Of a stretch of DNA of 64,000 nucleotides, positions 32,831 through 41,283 are shown in pieces. The notes beneath the pieces were generated by a model that saw only the letters and a program-made list of their open reading frames with translations, was not told the origin of the DNA and searched no databases. A program made the position numbers and the translations under genes. Source of the stretch: JAKRSE01 sp943369295 (GTDB lineage: Bacteria; Armatimonadota; Fimbriimonadia; Fimbriimonadales; Fimbriimonadaceae); the NCBI GenBank assembly GCA_943369295.1, contig CALRMU020000002.1, positions 434,001 through 498,000 on the forward strand, given 5' to 3'. Positions within the stretch are counted from its first letter, which is position 1, and each line of letters starts with the position of its first letter.

Positions 32831-34117
32831 ATGCCCCTTAAGATGGCATCCATTCAGGCCTTTCGGGGCCTTCGCTTCACCGCCGAGGCGGGTGATCTTG
32901 CTCAGCTCACCGCCCCGCCTTACGATGTGATTTCGCCTGAAATGAGGGCAGAACTTGCAGGTCAGAACCCCAATAATGTGGTTTCTTTGACCCTGCCTTT
33001 GGATGAACCAGGGGCCAGAAGCAAGTTTGTAAAGTACGCCCGAAGCGCTGCGACGCTGGAAGAATGGAGACGGGAAGGTGTGATTGCCCGGGATGATGAG
33101 CCCAGCTTCTACCGTTACGCCCAAGAATTTGCCCTGCCCGATGGCAGAGTGGTCACTCGCACCAAGCTGCTGACCCTGATCAAGGTCGAACCCTACAGCA
33201 AGGGTGTTGTTCTTCCCCACGAGCGAACCTTCCCCAAGCACAAGGAAGATCGAATGAGGATTCTTGAGGCGACCCGCACTCACCTCGAATCGATTTTTGG
33301 TCTGATTGAAGATGACGGAGCCGTTGTTCACCAGGCATTGGTTAATGCTCCGGCCGAAAGAATTGGCGAATTCTGCGACCCTGATGGCACCAAGCAGACC
33401 TTCGACCGAATTTTTGACCGCGCCACCATTCAGCTTCTGACCGACCTTTTTGCTGACAAGAGGGTTTGGATCGCGGATGGTCACCATAGGTACGAAACTG
33501 CCCTTGCATTCCGAGAAGCCCAGGGCGAAAAGGAAGGCCTGATTCCGGAAGATTTTATGATGATCGGGCTCTGCAGCATCAGCGATCCTGGTCTGGCTCT
33601 ACTGCCCACCCACCGCATCATCAAGAAAATAGCGGTGACGCCCAAGGAGCTTGCCGAGAAGCTTGGCGAGTTTTTTGAGGTCACTTCGGCGGCTAATTCT
33701 TCTCTGATCAAGGCGATTGCTGAGGTCGAAGATGGGGGCGGAAGAGCCTTCGGCATTGCTCTGCCAGGCGGAAACGGCCTAATTGCCAAGGCTAAGGACC
33801 TGGGCCAGTTGATCCAGGCTCAGAACACGGAGGCATCCGACCGACTCAAAGGTCTAGACGTGTCGATTCTGCACAATGTCATTTTTGAGCAGATTCTTGG
33901 ACTCACCGGTTTGGATTTCTTTTCCTACACCCGTGTCGAACAGGAAGCTCTGGATGCCGTTGAAGCAGGCAGCCCCGCTGCTTTTCTGATGAACCCTCCG
34001 ACCGTTGAGGATATGAGGGTGATTGCGGAAGGTGGAGAGGTTATGCCGCAGAAGAGCACTTACTACTTCCCCAAGCTGCTTAGCGGTTTGGTGATGTGGT
34101 CGTTGAAGGACTTTTAG
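32831..34117 (+). CDS. DUF1015 family protein
   Basis: This is about 428 residues from ATG 32831 (or ATG 32843); the frame is open far upstream, inside the divergent prenyl synthase gene. Family features are QAFRGLRFTAEAGDLAQLTA-PPYDVIS, NVVSLTLPLDEPGARSKFVK, GVVLPHERTFPKHKEDRMRI and WIADGHHRYETALAFREAQ. DUF1015 proteins are conserved soluble proteins of unknown function, sometimes associated with serine metabolism. It overlaps nothing, and the metallo-hydrolase follows after one base, so the two are probably co-transcribed. Confidence 0.88.
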   Translation: MPLKMASIQAFRGLRFTAEAGDLAQLTAPPYDVISPEMRAELAGQNPNNVVSLTLPLDEPGARSKFVKYARSAATLEEWRREGVIARDDEPSFYRYAQEFALPDGRVVTRTKLLTLIKVEPYSKGVVLPHERTFPKHKEDRMRILEATRTHLESIFGLIEDDGAVVHQALVNAPAERIGEFCDPDGTKQTFDRIFDRATIQLLTDLFADKRVWIADGHHRYETALAFREAQGEKEGLIPEDFMMIGLCSISDPGLALLPTHRIIKKIAVTPKELAEKLGEFFEVTSAANSSLIKAIAEVEDGGGRAFGIALPGGNGLIAKAKDLGQLIQAQNTEASDRLKGLDVSILHNVIFEQILGLTGLDFFSYTRVEQEALDAVEAGSPAAFLMNPPTVEDMRVIAEGGEVMPQKSTYYFPKLLSGLVMWSLKDF

Positions 34118-34118
34118 A

Positions 34119-34931
34119 ATGCAGATTCGCCTGCTGGGCACTGGCGGCGCCGACGGAATCCCCGGCCTTTATGGCAATTCCCGAGTGAGCCGCTACGCCC
34201 GCAAACACAGAGGCAAAGATATCCGCACCCGTTCTGCCGCTTTGGTAGACGGGATTTTGAAGCTGGATCTCGGACCTGACACCTGGCACCAATTGGCTAG
34301 GGAAGGCCTTGATGCCAGAGATTGGACCGCCGTGATTTTTACTCACAGCGACGACGATCACTTTGCACCGCGCGAGCTTCAGTACGCTCTCTTTCCTTTT
34401 AACGATTACGACTATGTCGGTTTTCAGATCTACGCTAATGGCGTTATCTGCCGACGCATTATGGAGGAGTATCCTGACTGGCCCTTTGAAGTCTCGATGA
34501 CTCAAAGTTTTGTGCCCTTCTTCCATAGCGGATACACAATTACTCCTATTCGCGCAAAGCACAAAGACGATACGGACGAGGATGCCCAGAACCTTATCAT
34601 TCAAAAGAAAGATAAGACTCTGCTCTACGCGACTGATACAGGAATCTGGCCAGATCAAACTTGGGAGTTCTTAGGCGATTATGCAGTTGATTGTCTGGTG
34701 ATCGAATCAAGCGAAGGCTTTGTTCCGACCCCCTACAATGGCCACCTTTGCATCGAAGAAACGATCCAGGTTGTCGAACGGCTTCGTAGGATGGGGGTTC
34801 TGCACAGCGAGACTCGAATCTGCACCACCCACCATAGCCACCAGGGAGAGGGGACTCATGAGGAGCTTGAAGCGGCCTTGAATCCTCATGGGATCGGGGT
34901 CGGCTACGACGGTCTGGTCATTGATTTCTGA
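34119..34931 (+). CDS. Metallo-beta-lactamase-fold hydrolase (PhnP/RNase Z-like)
   Basis: This 270-residue protein starts MQIRLLGTGGADGIPG and has the metal-binding motif IFTHSDDDHFAPREL (HxxxDH type), a second site around YATDTGIWPDQTWE and a His near ICTTHHSHQGEG. This is the layout of PhnP-like phosphodiesterases and related hydrolases. The substrate is unknown. It starts one base after the DUF1015 stop. Confidence 0.82.
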   Translation: MQIRLLGTGGADGIPGLYGNSRVSRYARKHRGKDIRTRSAALVDGILKLDLGPDTWHQLAREGLDARDWTAVIFTHSDDDHFAPRELQYALFPFNDYDYVGFQIYANGVICRRIMEEYPDWPFEVSMTQSFVPFFHSGYTITPIRAKHKDDTDEDAQNLIIQKKDKTLLYATDTGIWPDQTWEFLGDYAVDCLVIESSEGFVPTPYNGHLCIEETIQVVERLRRMGVLHSETRICTTHHSHQGEGTHEELEAALNPHGIGVGYDGLVIDF

Positions 34932-35005
34932 ATCTGGCTATGATCATCCAGGCCCGTGGCCGCCTATTACTCGGTTAGGGTGGAATATCTCCAAAGGTCG
35001 CTTTC

Positions 35006-35030
35006 AGGGGCTTTGCCCCTGCCACCCAAA
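35006..35030. repeat. CAGGGGC-type short hairpin in the 34.9-35.4 kb spacer
   Basis: CAGGGGCttTGCCCCTG, flanked by a GGTGGCA-like sequence. A similar CAGGGGC...GCCCCTG hairpin stands near 5498-5514. Elsewhere in 34932-35380 I see only the two repeats listed next and no gene. Confidence 0.4.
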
Positions 35031-35155
35031 CCTTTTATGGCATTTGAAAGCCGCTGAATTACCTTGTGACTAGCAAGATCATCACAGGCATCTGGAACTT
35101 TACAATCTAGTTGCCAAAGGACTTTGCCTATGCCCTACTTGAATACTTGCTAAGT

Positions 35156-35182
35156 TTGGATGGCGTGGGTGAAACCCACGAA
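35156..35182. repeat. Short hairpin repeat, copy 2 (partner of 5445-5468)
   Basis: GTGGGT (35165-35170) and ACCCAC (35174-35179) form a hairpin with a GAA loop, inside sequence that matches the spacer near 5450 in the opposite orientation. Confidence 0.5.
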
Positions 35183-35255
35183 TCGTTGACTTCCAAAGAC
35201 ATTTCGCCAGTTTTGCTTCAAGTGGTCATTGAAACTTTGCAGCAAGGGTGAAAAT

Positions 35256-35359
35256 GCGGTTTTCGACCAAGCCGAAGGCGCAGGGTCGAAAACCGCCAAC
35301 CAGTTAACAAGTCCCCCTCCAGCGAAGCGACTTGGAGGGGGATTTAGGGGGTGGGCGAG
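35256..35359 (+). repeat. Composite two-hairpin repeat, copy 1
   Basis: First hairpin: GCGGTTTTCGACC (35256-35268) with GGTCGAAAACCGC (35284-35296), a perfect 13-bp stem; the loop contains GCCGAAGGCG. Second hairpin: CCCCCTCCA (35313-35321) with TGGAGGGGG (35333-35341), followed by ATTTAGGGGGTGGG. The copies at 53000-53091 and 6640-6725 have the same order. Confidence 0.8.
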
Positions 35360-35380
35360 ATAACCAGTCCATCTCCATTT

Positions 35381-35761
35381 TTAGCCTAGACTCTCCGAAT
35401 CATCTGGCATTCTGTGGCATAGAAAGGCCCCGATGATTATCAAAGCCATTGCCAGCCCGTAAAGACTTGTCCGTATGAACAAGCTGTCTTTGAAGAAAAG
35501 ATTGGCGAACATGACTGCAGTCGCTGAATAGGCAGGAATCCTGGTAGCCACAGGGTATTTTCTGCTCGGCCAGCAAAGTGCAGACCAGAGACAGATAGGC
35601 CACTGACCGTTCTCTGATCGGAACATCTCCGGACCACCTCCCGTGAATCGCGCCCATGTCATGATTGCCGCAAAAAGGCAGAAAGTGAAGCTATGGACTA
35701 GCAGTGGTCCATTTATCATGAGCAGATTATTGGAAGGATCTTTACCCTTTTCTTCTATCAT
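35381..35761 (-). CDS. Small membrane protein of unknown function
   Basis: About 126 residues with three or four hydrophobic segments (for example LLVHSFTFCLFAAIMTWARF and LYGLAMALIIIGAFLC). No family was recognised. It overlaps the next upstream gene by four bases (ATGA), so the two are likely co-expressed. The region is more AT-rich than its neighbours. Confidence 0.45.
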   Translation of the reverse strand: MIEEKGKDPSNNLLMINGPLLVHSFTFCLFAAIMTWARFTGGGPEMFRSENGQWPICLWSALCWPSRKYPVATRIPAYSATAVMFANLFFKDSLFIRTSLYGLAMALIIIGAFLCHRMPDDSESLG

Positions 35762-36183
35762 TTCTTCTCCGCTCCAGCTTGCCCAATCATTCTATCTTCT
35801 ACCCGTTCCACTTTCTTTCCTCCGAACTGGTACTCGCCCTTAATAATAAAAGCAAAGGGCACGAAGAGAATAAGAAAAAGGCAGATTGTATAGGTCGATC
35901 CTGCGATTAGCTTCCAACTGTCCTTCTCTGCCAGCTTCCACCAAAGCCTCAATCCAATCAGGACACAGAGACTGATAGATACCCCTATCCAATTGAGAGG
36001 ACGATAGAGCTGAATCAAAAAGACGGGAAGAATAACCAAGGGGATTAGAGCTGCTATTTGAATTGCCAGAGGCAAGTGTGGCGCTTCTGGGCGTTCATCT
36101 CGACATCGAATTGTCCAACTGTTCGAAACCTGCTCGATAACGAGATAGAGCGTCAAGATTATCACCCCTTGAATCGTCAGCAT
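35758..36183 (-). CDS. Small membrane protein of unknown function
   Basis: This is 141 residues, starting MLTIQGVIILTLYLVIEQVS, with four predicted hydrophobic segments (AALIPLVILPVFLIQLY, WIGVSISLCVLIGLRLWW, TYTICLFLILFVPFAFII) and a charged C-terminal tail. No family was recognised. It is paired with the gene at 35381-35761. The spacer 36184-36471 after it holds no other gene. Confidence 0.5.
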   Translation of the reverse strand: MLTIQGVIILTLYLVIEQVSNSWTIRCRDERPEAPHLPLAIQIAALIPLVILPVFLIQLYRPLNWIGVSISLCVLIGLRLWWKLAEKDSWKLIAGSTYTICLFLILFVPFAFIIKGEYQFGGKKVERVEDRMIGQAGAEKK

Positions 36184-36394
36184 GGCTCACCTACTCTCGG
36201 CAGAGTCTGGATGGAAGAGCAGGCTTAAGTCAACGTTGAGTTTCACCTAGTCGGCTAGCTTTGCCCCTGACAAATAGGGTTTCCAGAAGGCTGACCGAAG
36301 TCCCCGGGGCTAAGCTTCCTCTTGCCTGGAGGGCCCTGGCAGATTTGGAGCGAGGGCGAAAGCCTTCACCCCAGTCGGGTCATGAACTAGGACT

Positions 36395-36428
36395 TTGATT
36401 TTTTGTCTACAGTACATACGGTACAGTA
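36395..36428 (+). promoter_or_regulatory. Promoter region with TACAGTA direct repeats upstream of the TetR gene
   Basis: TACAGTA occurs at 36408-36414 and 36422-36428; the shared sequence also contains GTAC-5-GTAC (36412-36424). A TTGATT (36395-36400) is a possible -35 element. It lies about 45 bases before the TetR start and is a likely binding site for that regulator. Confidence 0.4.
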
Positions 36429-36471
36429 AAAACGTCGTTCAGGCAAGATCTCGGCGTCAAAAGGGAAGGAA

Positions 36472-37026
36472 ATGACCAAGCACAAGGACAATTCACGCGC
36501 TCAGCTGATGACCTGCATGATGAGTATCGTGCGGGATGAAGGAGCTGGAGCCCTGACCTACGATAATCTTGTCGCTAAATCGGGGCTGACAAGGGGCGGC
36601 ATTTTGTATCACTTCCCCAACAAGGAATCGATGCTTCGGGCCCTGGTTGAACACTATGTTCTGCAGGAACTGGATAAGGTGAAAAATCGCTGGGAGCAGC
36701 ACGGAATAACCGCTGACGGCCTTTTGAAAGCAGAAATTGAGTGCGCGCTGGAGGCCGACGAAAAAGAACAAGAAATCAGCAATTCCCTCCTGCCAGTGAT
36801 AACCCAGAATCCAGCAATGATGCGAGAAATCAAGGGCATTGTAGAAGGCCGCTATGTTGTCCTCGATGAAGCGTCAATTGGATTTGAAAAGGCAGCTATT
36901 GTGCTTTTGGTGATTGATGCTTTTGAAATGTCGAATGCGTTTGGCTTTACTTTGCTTTCCGATGAGGATCGAAAAAAGGTCCTGAGATTTTTATCCACCA
37001 TTGTTGAGGAGAAAAATCAGCTGTGA
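36472..37026 (+). CDS. TetR-family transcriptional regulator
   Basis: The N-terminal helix-turn-helix is typical (ALTYDNLVAKSGLTRGGILY-HFPNKESMLRALVEHY); the C-terminal ligand-binding part is helical with a late hydrophobic stretch. The 184 residues are normal for the family. It overlaps the exporter gene by four bases (GTGA), which suggests that it controls that gene in response to a ligand moved by the transporter. Codon and base composition look slightly AT-richer than in most of the window. Confidence 0.85.
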   Translation: MTKHKDNSRAQLMTCMMSIVRDEGAGALTYDNLVAKSGLTRGGILYHFPNKESMLRALVEHYVLQELDKVKNRWEQHGITADGLLKAEIECALEADEKEQEISNSLLPVITQNPAMMREIKGIVEGRYVVLDEASIGFEKAAIVLLVIDAFEMSNAFGFTLLSDEDRKKVLRFLSTIVEEKNQL

Positions 37027-37682
37027 TTTCAGAAAGTTTGACCATCATAGGTCTTGGCATAGCCGACGCGCTTAATCCATTCTCGATTGCAGCGATGGCA
37101 TTTCTTTTAACAACTGACAAGCCATTTGAGCGTGGTGCGACATTTATCATCGGCACGCTGCTTGTCTACTTCCCTGGTGGCATTGCTCTAATGCAGGGTT
37201 GGACGGCAGTCCTGAAAAGCATCCTGCCTTACTTGCCTGCATGGGTTTTACCAGCAGCATACATCATTTCTGCAATCGTCTGTTTTGGCTTCGCCTTTTA
37301 TTTCTTTATGCAAGGTAGAAGCAAGGATGGAAAGCTCAAGACAACACCAAGCAATCTCTCATTGATGGCGACTCTAATCTTTGCGATTGCAAGTACCTTG
37401 TCTGATCTGCCAACAGCTCTGCCCTATTTTGCTGCAGTCAATGCAATATCCGCGGCCAGCAGCGGCCTTGTCCATGAGCTTTTGTTTTTGACGCTCTACA
37501 ATCTTATCTACATAAGTCCCTTAATTGTAATGCTTATGATCAGGGCTTGGGCCGGTGCAAAAGCCCAGGCTAGTCTGGAAAAAGTCCGCAGAGCAGTGGA
37601 TTGGTCATTTGTCCATCTCTTGCCGCCCACAAGTGCATTACTGGGGGTTTATCTGTTTGCAAAAGGGTTCGGGCTGATTTGA
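37023..37682 (+). CDS. Membrane exporter-like protein (GAP/LysE-superfamily type)
   Basis: This 219-residue protein has about six hydrophobic segments, starting with GLGIADALNPFSIAAMAFLL, a motif of the GAP/LysE/DsbD-like membrane family. The start is GTG 37023, coupled to the upstream TetR gene. The family is linked to small-molecule export or redox transfer; the substrate is unknown. No cysteines sit in the membrane pattern expected for DsbD-type redox transfer, so export is favoured. Confidence 0.7.
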   Translation: MISESLTIIGLGIADALNPFSIAAMAFLLTTDKPFERGATFIIGTLLVYFPGGIALMQGWTAVLKSILPYLPAWVLPAAYIISAIVCFGFAFYFFMQGRSKDGKLKTTPSNLSLMATLIFAIASTLSDLPTALPYFAAVNAISAASSGLVHELLFLTLYNLIYISPLIVMLMIRAWAGAKAQASLEKVRRAVDWSFVHLLPPTSALLGVYLFAKGFGLI

Positions 37683-37868
37683 CCCATAGCACTTGATCAA
37701 GCTATAGTCGGCCTGTCCAGACCTGCTTCGGAATTCTGCTTGGCTCGTCGAGCTCTTTCTTTCAGACATCGTCGATCTCTTGTTCGGCAGTTTACAACTC
37801 CAGAAAACCCCCGCTAAAAATGCGGACGCAATCTTCCGAAACTTAACAAGAGCAAGGAGATTGACTGA

Positions 37869-38513
37869 ATGACCACCTACCAGAAGATGGGGGAATGGCT
37901 GGTTTCGGCGGGACTGCTGAACCCGGCCCAGCTGAAAGAAGCCCTTAGAGCCCAAAGAGCCGCCCGAGGAAGGCTGGGCGAGGTGCTGACGGCCATGGGC
38001 TTGGTAACCGAAGACCAGATTCTTATGTGCCTCTCGGCCCAGTACGATATGCCGATTGCTGACCTGGATAAGGCTCACCCAGAACCTGGTGCTTTGAGGC
38101 TGGTCTCTCACGCCTACGCTCAGGCCCACCTCTTTCTGCCGGTTTCAATCAGCCATTCCGAGATCAATGTCATCTGCTCTGATCCAATTGATGTCCGTCC
38201 AAGCGACGAACTGACAAGGGTGACCGGCAAGCGGGTTCGTATGCTTCTCAGCAGCCCGACTGCCCTCTACCGAGCCATCAATCGCTGCTACTTAGACTTT
38301 CAGCCAGCGGAGAAGCCCTATTCAGCTCCAGAACCAGAGCTGATGGGCGAGCCTGAACTGGCCCTTGTGATCAGCGAAGAAGCGTCGGTCTCCAAGCCAA
38401 AAGCCAAGCGCAAACCAAAGATTCACAGCCAAGAAGACAGAACACGCCTTCTGCTTCTTCTCAACGAAAACACTCAAGAGCCGGGCCTCTGGGACAAGCT
38501 GACAGGCAGCTGA
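37869..38513 (+). CDS. GspE/MshE N-terminal-domain protein
   Basis: Residues 1-150 match the MshEN/T2SSE-N domain (MGEWLVSAGLLNPAQLKEAL, GRLGEVLTAMGLVTEDQILM), a domain that binds c-di-GMP in some type II secretion and pilus ATPases. It lacks the ATPase domain; the C-terminal 60 residues are basic and disordered. A GspE-N protein alone beside a MinD-like ATPase suggests a regulator of pili, secretion or polar localisation. A ribosome-binding site (AAGGAG) is visible upstream. The next gene starts 17 bases later. Confidence 0.75.
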   Translation: MTTYQKMGEWLVSAGLLNPAQLKEALRAQRAARGRLGEVLTAMGLVTEDQILMCLSAQYDMPIADLDKAHPEPGALRLVSHAYAQAHLFLPVSISHSEINVICSDPIDVRPSDELTRVTGKRVRMLLSSPTALYRAINRCYLDFQPAEKPYSAPEPELMGEPELALVISEEASVSKPKAKRKPKIHSQEDRTRLLLLLNENTQEPGLWDKLTGS

Positions 38514-38529
38514 TAAGGAGACGACAAGG

Positions 38530-39291
38530 ATGAGAACCTTAACTATCACAAGCGGCAAGGGCGGAGTTGGCAAAACCACCATCGCCTGCAATCTGGCCGT
38601 CTCACTGGCTCAGCTTGGGCAAAACGTTGTGCTTTTTGATGCTGATCTTCAGCTTGCCAACGTCGATGTCTCGATGGGAATCACCGCTCCCTTCAATCTT
38701 CAGCACGTGGTTGCTGGTGAAAAGACTCTTAAAGAAATCCTTGCCCCTGGGCCGGGCGGAGTCAAAATCATCTCCGGCGGATCGGCCATCCCTGGCCTGA
38801 TGTCGGCCGGACCCAAAAAGCTTGGAATCTTTATCGAACAGCTTGCCGACCTGGCTTCGGACACAGATGTTCTGATCTTTGATACCGGCGCCGGACTCGA
38901 CACCAGGCTTATCACCTTTATGAAGCTGGCTCAGGAAATCATCCTGGTTACGACTCCCGACCCTACTGCCGTCACAGACGCCTACGCAACGATCAAAACG
39001 GCGCATCGCCGTATGAAAGAGCCCCAGATTCGGGTGATCGTTAATCAGGTGTCAGGTGAAAGGGAAGGTCGACTGGTCTTTGATGCTCTGCAGGGAATCA
39101 CCTCCAGCTACCTCGGCAAGAACCTCGGCTACATTGGGTCAGTGAGGCAGGATTTCCAGGCGGCTCAATCGGTTCGAAAGAGAAGGCCAGTTGTGCTGAC
39201 TGCTCCGAATTCATGGGCGGGCACAGACATTAAAGATCTGGCTAGGCTTTTGAAGTCAGAAAGCTCTGTCTCCGACCGCTGGTGCGCTTAG
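38530..39291 (+). CDS. MinD/ParA-family ATPase (FleN/YlxH-like)
   Basis: This 253-residue protein has a deviant Walker A, ITSGKGGVGKTTIACNLAVSL, and the switch region VVLFDADLQLANVDVSMG, typical of FleN/YlxH-type MinD-like ATPases that set the number and place of surface machines. The D-box DVLIFDTGAGLDTRLITF fits. It directly follows the MshEN-domain gene with GGAG upstream, so the two are likely co-translated. No flagellar genes are in the window. Confidence 0.85.
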   Translation: MRTLTITSGKGGVGKTTIACNLAVSLAQLGQNVVLFDADLQLANVDVSMGITAPFNLQHVVAGEKTLKEILAPGPGGVKIISGGSAIPGLMSAGPKKLGIFIEQLADLASDTDVLIFDTGAGLDTRLITFMKLAQEIILVTTPDPTAVTDAYATIKTAHRRMKEPQIRVIVNQVSGEREGRLVFDALQGITSSYLGKNLGYIGSVRQDFQAAQSVRKRRPVVLTAPNSWAGTDIKDLARLLKSESSVSDRWCA

Positions 39292-39308
39292 GCTATCGCT
39301 CGAAAAAC

Positions 39309-39345
39309 AAATCGGCCCGGTCAATTCCACGACCGGGCCGATTTT
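39309..39345. terminator. Bidirectional terminator between the MinD-like gene and hflX
   Basis: AAATCGGCCCGGTC (39309-39322) pairs perfectly (14 bp) with GACCGGGCCGATTT (39331-39344). The A and T runs make it active on either strand between these convergent genes. Confidence 0.8.
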
Positions 39346-39352
39346 CATCTGT

Positions 39353-40624
39353 CTAGTCCACTTCGAACTGACTCAGCCTTCCTCGGTGCTCAGAGCTCAG
39401 TTCGGCTTCTATGTAGATGCCGTCCTCACGATACTCCTTGACCAGAATCTTGCCAAAGCTATGAGCCGTCTCGGCGATGTTCGCCGATGAGTAGGGAACC
39501 AGAGCCTTGATTCGGCTGTACCGGTTGGCAAGCATGCGGCGAATATGGTTAACCAAATCCTCCATGCCTTCTCCTGTTTTGGCCGAAACTGCCACAGAGT
39601 TGGGGAACTCGGCTACCAGCTGAGTCAGTTCCGCACGATCTTTAATCATATCGACCTTGTTGAAGAGGGTGAGGGTTGGAATCTCACCCGCCCCCAGGTC
39701 GGCGATGGTCTCGTTGACAGAGTCTCGCTGAATCTCCCAGTCCGGATGACTGACATCTACGACGTGAAGAAGCAGGTCAGCTTCCAGGGTCTCTTCCAGT
39801 GTCGCCCTAAAGGCGGCCACCAGCATGGTCGGAAGTTCTCGAATGAACCCGACTGTGTCCGTGAGGAAGAAGCTGAAACCGTCGGCGAGATCAACTTTTC
39901 TCGTCGTGGGGTCCAGAGTGGCAAAGGGCATGGCGTCCACCAAAACCTCCGTGCCGCAGATTCGGTTCATGAGGGTGGATTTGCCTGCACTGGTATAGCC
40001 AACAATGGCCAGCGAAGGATAGGGAAGCATTTTGCGTCCCGCTCTTTGTTGAAAGCGGTGCATTTTAACTTCCTCAATATCGCCCTTAAGCTTCGAGATT
40101 TTGTCTCTCACCATGCGGCGGTCGCTTTCCAGCTTGGTTTCACCAGGGCCGCGCATGCCAATGCCGCCCCTCTGCCTTTCGAACTTGGTGTAAACGCTCA
40201 TCAGCCTCGGCATCATGTAGGTGAGCTGAGCAAGCTCTACCTGCAGCTGGCCTTCTCTGGTTTTGGCCCGGCCGGCAAAGATATCGAGAATGAGCTGGGT
40301 TCGGTCGATGACTCGAACCTTGAGGGCTTCCTCAAGGTTTCGAATCTGCATGCCTGAAAGTTCGCAGTCAAAGACGACTGCGTCGGCTTGGGCTTCAGCG
40401 GCGCCATCGCGCACTTCTTCCACCTTGCCAGAACCAATGTAGGTTCCTTTCCAGGGCTTTTCAAGGCGTTGGCGGGCCCAGCCGACGATTTCGCCGCCTG
40501 CTGCCTCCACCAGTCCTTCTAATTCTGCCTCTACCAAAGCATCTTCGGTTTCATCCGAATTGATGCAGACGATGTAGAGCTGTTCTTTTGTATCAGTTTT
40601 AACTTGGTGCAGAGATTGACTCAA
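39353..40624 (-). CDS. hflX: Ribosome-associated GTPase HflX
   Basis: HflX splits stalled ribosomes after stress. The N-terminal domain has AELEGLVEAAGGEIVGWARQ and GKVEEVRDGAAEAQADAVVF, the linker has the family signature GGIGMRGPGETKLESDRRMV, and the G domain has Walker A IVGYTSAGKSTLMNRI, DTVGFIRELP and FNKVDMI. The start is TTG 40624, with GGAGAC nine bases upstream; no ATG is near. The 423 residues are normal. It is downstream of the outer-membrane protein on the same strand, with a 14-base gap, but this may be coincidental. Confidence 0.95.
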   Translation of the reverse strand: MSQSLHQVKTDTKEQLYIVCINSDETEDALVEAELEGLVEAAGGEIVGWARQRLEKPWKGTYIGSGKVEEVRDGAAEAQADAVVFDCELSGMQIRNLEEALKVRVIDRTQLILDIFAGRAKTREGQLQVELAQLTYMMPRLMSVYTKFERQRGGIGMRGPGETKLESDRRMVRDKISKLKGDIEEVKMHRFQQRAGRKMLPYPSLAIVGYTSAGKSTLMNRICGTEVLVDAMPFATLDPTTRKVDLADGFSFFLTDTVGFIRELPTMLVAAFRATLEETLEADLLLHVVDVSHPDWEIQRDSVNETIADLGAGEIPTLTLFNKVDMIKDRAELTQLVAEFPNSVAVSAKTGEGMEDLVNHIRRMLANRYSRIKALVPYSSANIAETAHSFGKILVKEYREDGIYIEAELSSEHRGRLSQFEVD

Positions 40625-40638
40625 TTAGTCTCCGGGCC

Positions 40639-41199
40639 TCAGAACCGGAGGAGTCCGTAACGGGCTGTCAGGGAAAGTCCGCTGAAGTTCAGTCCGTCAT
40701 GGCTCGGGAAAAAGTCGTAGCGCGCCGCCACCTTCAATCGGTCACCAAACATGACTCCGAGTTCGGCGTTAGCGTTGAGGCCCAACCGCTTGCCACTCGT
40801 TCGTCCGCCATTGATGTTGACCGCATAGTCGATGTAGGAGCCACCCGCTCTCAAAGCGTAATAGGGCTGAAAAGCAGTCCCACCCTGCGAGATCGAGTAA
40901 GGCTTGGGGGCAGTGAAGGGCGAAACAAGGCCGTAGCTCACTGAACCCATGAAAACTTTGCTGCCGCTTTTAGACTGGCTCATGGTCTCCCAGTCCCACG
41001 CGAATTTGCGTCCTTCACCCTGTACGAAACGAGTGGAGCCAGCGCCGAGACTGATCCAAGTGTTTCCGAGGGCGTCTCGGAGCTTGCCGGAAGTGGGGAA
41101 GAAAACTCCAACCTCTGGGCCAAACCACGTATCCTGGGCGAAGGCCGGCACGGCCAGGCAGGCCAGAACCGAAACGGGCAACAGGCGAATCAGCTTCAT
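40639..41199 (-). CDS. Outer-membrane beta-barrel-like protein
   Basis: This 186-residue protein starts with a signal peptide (MKLIRLLPVSVLACLAVPAF, cleavage after AFA-QDTW). The body shows alternating strands typical of a small barrel (FGPEVGVFFPTSGKLRDALG, YALRAGGSYIDYAVNI, GLSLTARYGLLRF), ending in a C-terminal Phe. No specific family was assigned. It is 15 bases from hflX on the same strand. Confidence 0.65.
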   Translation of the reverse strand: MKLIRLLPVSVLACLAVPAFAQDTWFGPEVGVFFPTSGKLRDALGNTWISLGAGSTRFVQGEGRKFAWDWETMSQSKSGSKVFMGSVSYGLVSPFTAPKPYSISQGGTAFQPYYALRAGGSYIDYAVNINGGRTSGKRLGLNANAELGVMFGDRLKVAARYDFFPSHDGLNFSGLSLTARYGLLRF

Positions 41200-41283
41200 G
41201 ATTAAGGGATTATAGCCCCACTTCCAAAGAAATTCTTGGGAAAAGTGATAGAGACTTGCTAGGCCCCAGCACGATGGCTGCGC

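Noticed and set aside
35000..37700. Integrated prophage or genomic island with integrase
   Set aside because: Only small membrane genes, a TetR regulator and an exporter are present; no integrase, tail gene or flanking repeats were seen.
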